14,814 nt of DNA from Gammaproteobacteria bacterium (GTDB taxonomy: Bacteria; Pseudomonadota; Gammaproteobacteria; Enterobacterales; Alteromonadaceae). A program made the position numbers and the translations under genes. Position 1 is the first letter of the stretch; each line of letters opens with the position of its first letter. The stretch spans positions 1-14,814 of the forward strand of contig JAMCRH010000170.1 of assembly GCA_023380515.1 (NCBI GenBank), written 5' to 3'. Below, one piece after another: positions 14,465 through 14,814 of the stretch. Under the pieces are notes generated by a model. That model saw nothing but the letters and a program-made list of their open reading frames with translations. It ran no database searches and was not told the origin of the DNA.

Positions 14465-14767
14465 TTAGGAGAGTTGCGGTGGCCCGCGAATTGTATTGTC
14501 AGAATACTGGTTATTCGCATAACCCGTGCTGGTTGTGAACAACTGGTCAACAACCACGGCAACACTTTTCCGCTCGCTCGCAGGTAAGGTTTCGTCGTAA
14601 TCTTCAGTCTCTTGTTCACTCGGTGTAAAACATTCGCTCGTAAGCGCTGTGTGTAGTGCACTGAGTTGCTTGCCACCTACTTGTTCCCAGGCACTATCAT
14701 GTGCTGCCGATGCCGAAGGCAATGACAACCAAGATAATAACGTAAGTAACAGTAAATGACGTGCCAC
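14465..14767 (-). CDS. small secreted protein of unknown function
   Basis: A 100 aa predicted exported protein. It has a Sec signal peptide (hydrophobic 5-16, cleavage after ASA at 19-21) and leaves a mature chain of about 79 residues. The mature part is acidic in its middle (EQETEDYDE), rich in Ser/Thr and has one cysteine (Cys46). I recognise no family. The start codon is GTG (14765-14767). The AGGA ribosome site 8 bp upstream and the start itself are locked into a predicted hairpin. No alternative start exists nearby in this frame. A signal peptide, a spaced ribosome site and a downstream gene on the same strand support it as real, but it is short. Confidence 0.65.
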   Translation of the reverse strand: MARHLLLLTLLSWLSLPSASAAHDSAWEQVGGKQLSALHTALTSECFTPSEQETEDYDETLPASERKSVAVVVDQLFTTSTGYANNQYSDNTIRGPPQLS

Positions 14768-14768
14768 A

Positions 14769-14808
14769 GGCGTATTCCTAAAATGGTTTACTCCCTTTTA
14801 AATACGCC
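14769..14808 (-). promoter_or_regulatory. leader hairpin enclosing the ribosome site of the small secreted protein
   Basis: GGCGTATT (14769-14776) and AATACGCC (14801-14808) are a perfect 8-bp inverted repeat. Inside them TAAAA (14779-14783) pairs with TTTTA (14796-14800), giving 13 bp with a 2-base bulge and a 12-base loop. In the minus-strand mRNA the bulge and adjoining stem contain the AGGA ribosome site, and the GTG start follows one base after the stem. Folded, it should block translation. No T-tract follows, which argues against a terminator. Confidence 0.5.
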
Positions 14809-14814
14809 CGTTGA

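Noticed and set aside
14437..14676. A 79-codon minus-strand frame overlapping the small secreted protein
   Set aside because: It overlaps in another frame, shows no signal peptide or domain, and runs into the ribosome site of the CBS gene. The frame at 14465-14767 has a signal peptide and a spaced ribosome site.
13833..14814. A toxin-antitoxin or defence system in the last two genes
   Set aside because: The small protein has a Sec signal and the second is a plain CBS pair. Neither shows a toxin, antitoxin or effector domain, and there are no mobile-element marks.

Overview
The window is chromosomal DNA from a gammaproteobacterium, most likely a marine Alteromonadales member of the Idiomarina/Pseudidiomarina type. 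That placement is inferred from protein resemblance and moderate GC content, not from a search. The strongest synteny clue is the block uvrY-like regulator, uvrC, pgsA, tRNA-Gly(GCC), tRNA-Cys(GCA), tRNA-Leu(UAA), which is the same order as the E. coli uvrY-uvrC-pgsA-glyW-cysT-leuZ locus. I see no insertion sequences, prophage genes, integrases or CRISPR arrays.

Layout. 82-1515 (+): pyruvate kinase of the PykA type. 1553-4454 (-): a DUF6279-type lipoprotein, a LytTR response regulator and its 5TM/4TM-LytS-like histidine kinase, which starts with TTG. 4620-6416 (+): an M61 glycyl-aminopeptidase-like metalloprotease with a PDZ domain, divergent from the kinase. A LytTR-type direct repeat lies in the shared intergenic region. 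6443-8886 (-): a periplasmic M23 peptidase, a two-domain 6-pyruvoyl-tetrahydropterin-synthase-like protein translationally coupled to it, and a LysE/RhtB-type exporter. 8972-9922 (+): a LysR regulator divergent from the exporter. 9928-10216 (-): three tRNA genes. 10391-13574 (-): pgsA, uvrC and the uvrY-like gene. 13833-14767 (-): a two-CBS-domain protein preceded by a small secreted protein of unknown function, whose start region is folded into a hairpin.

How the genes may work together. The kinase, response regulator and M61 protease look like a local signalling module: the LytTR repeat sits about 20 bp upstream of a candidate M61 promoter. The LysR gene and exporter form the usual divergent regulator/exporter pair, with symmetric elements over both promoters. 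The uvrC block is conserved housekeeping, but its GacA/UvrY homologue has lost four of the five key receiver residues while keeping the aspartate and the DNA-binding domain. That is the most unusual protein in the window.

Most genes are ordinary core genes. The points of interest are regulatory: the degenerate UvrY receiver, the LytTR site, the sequestered start of the small secreted protein, hairpins over the stop codons at two convergent junctions, and a lysR gene that ends 5 bp from the tRNA operon.
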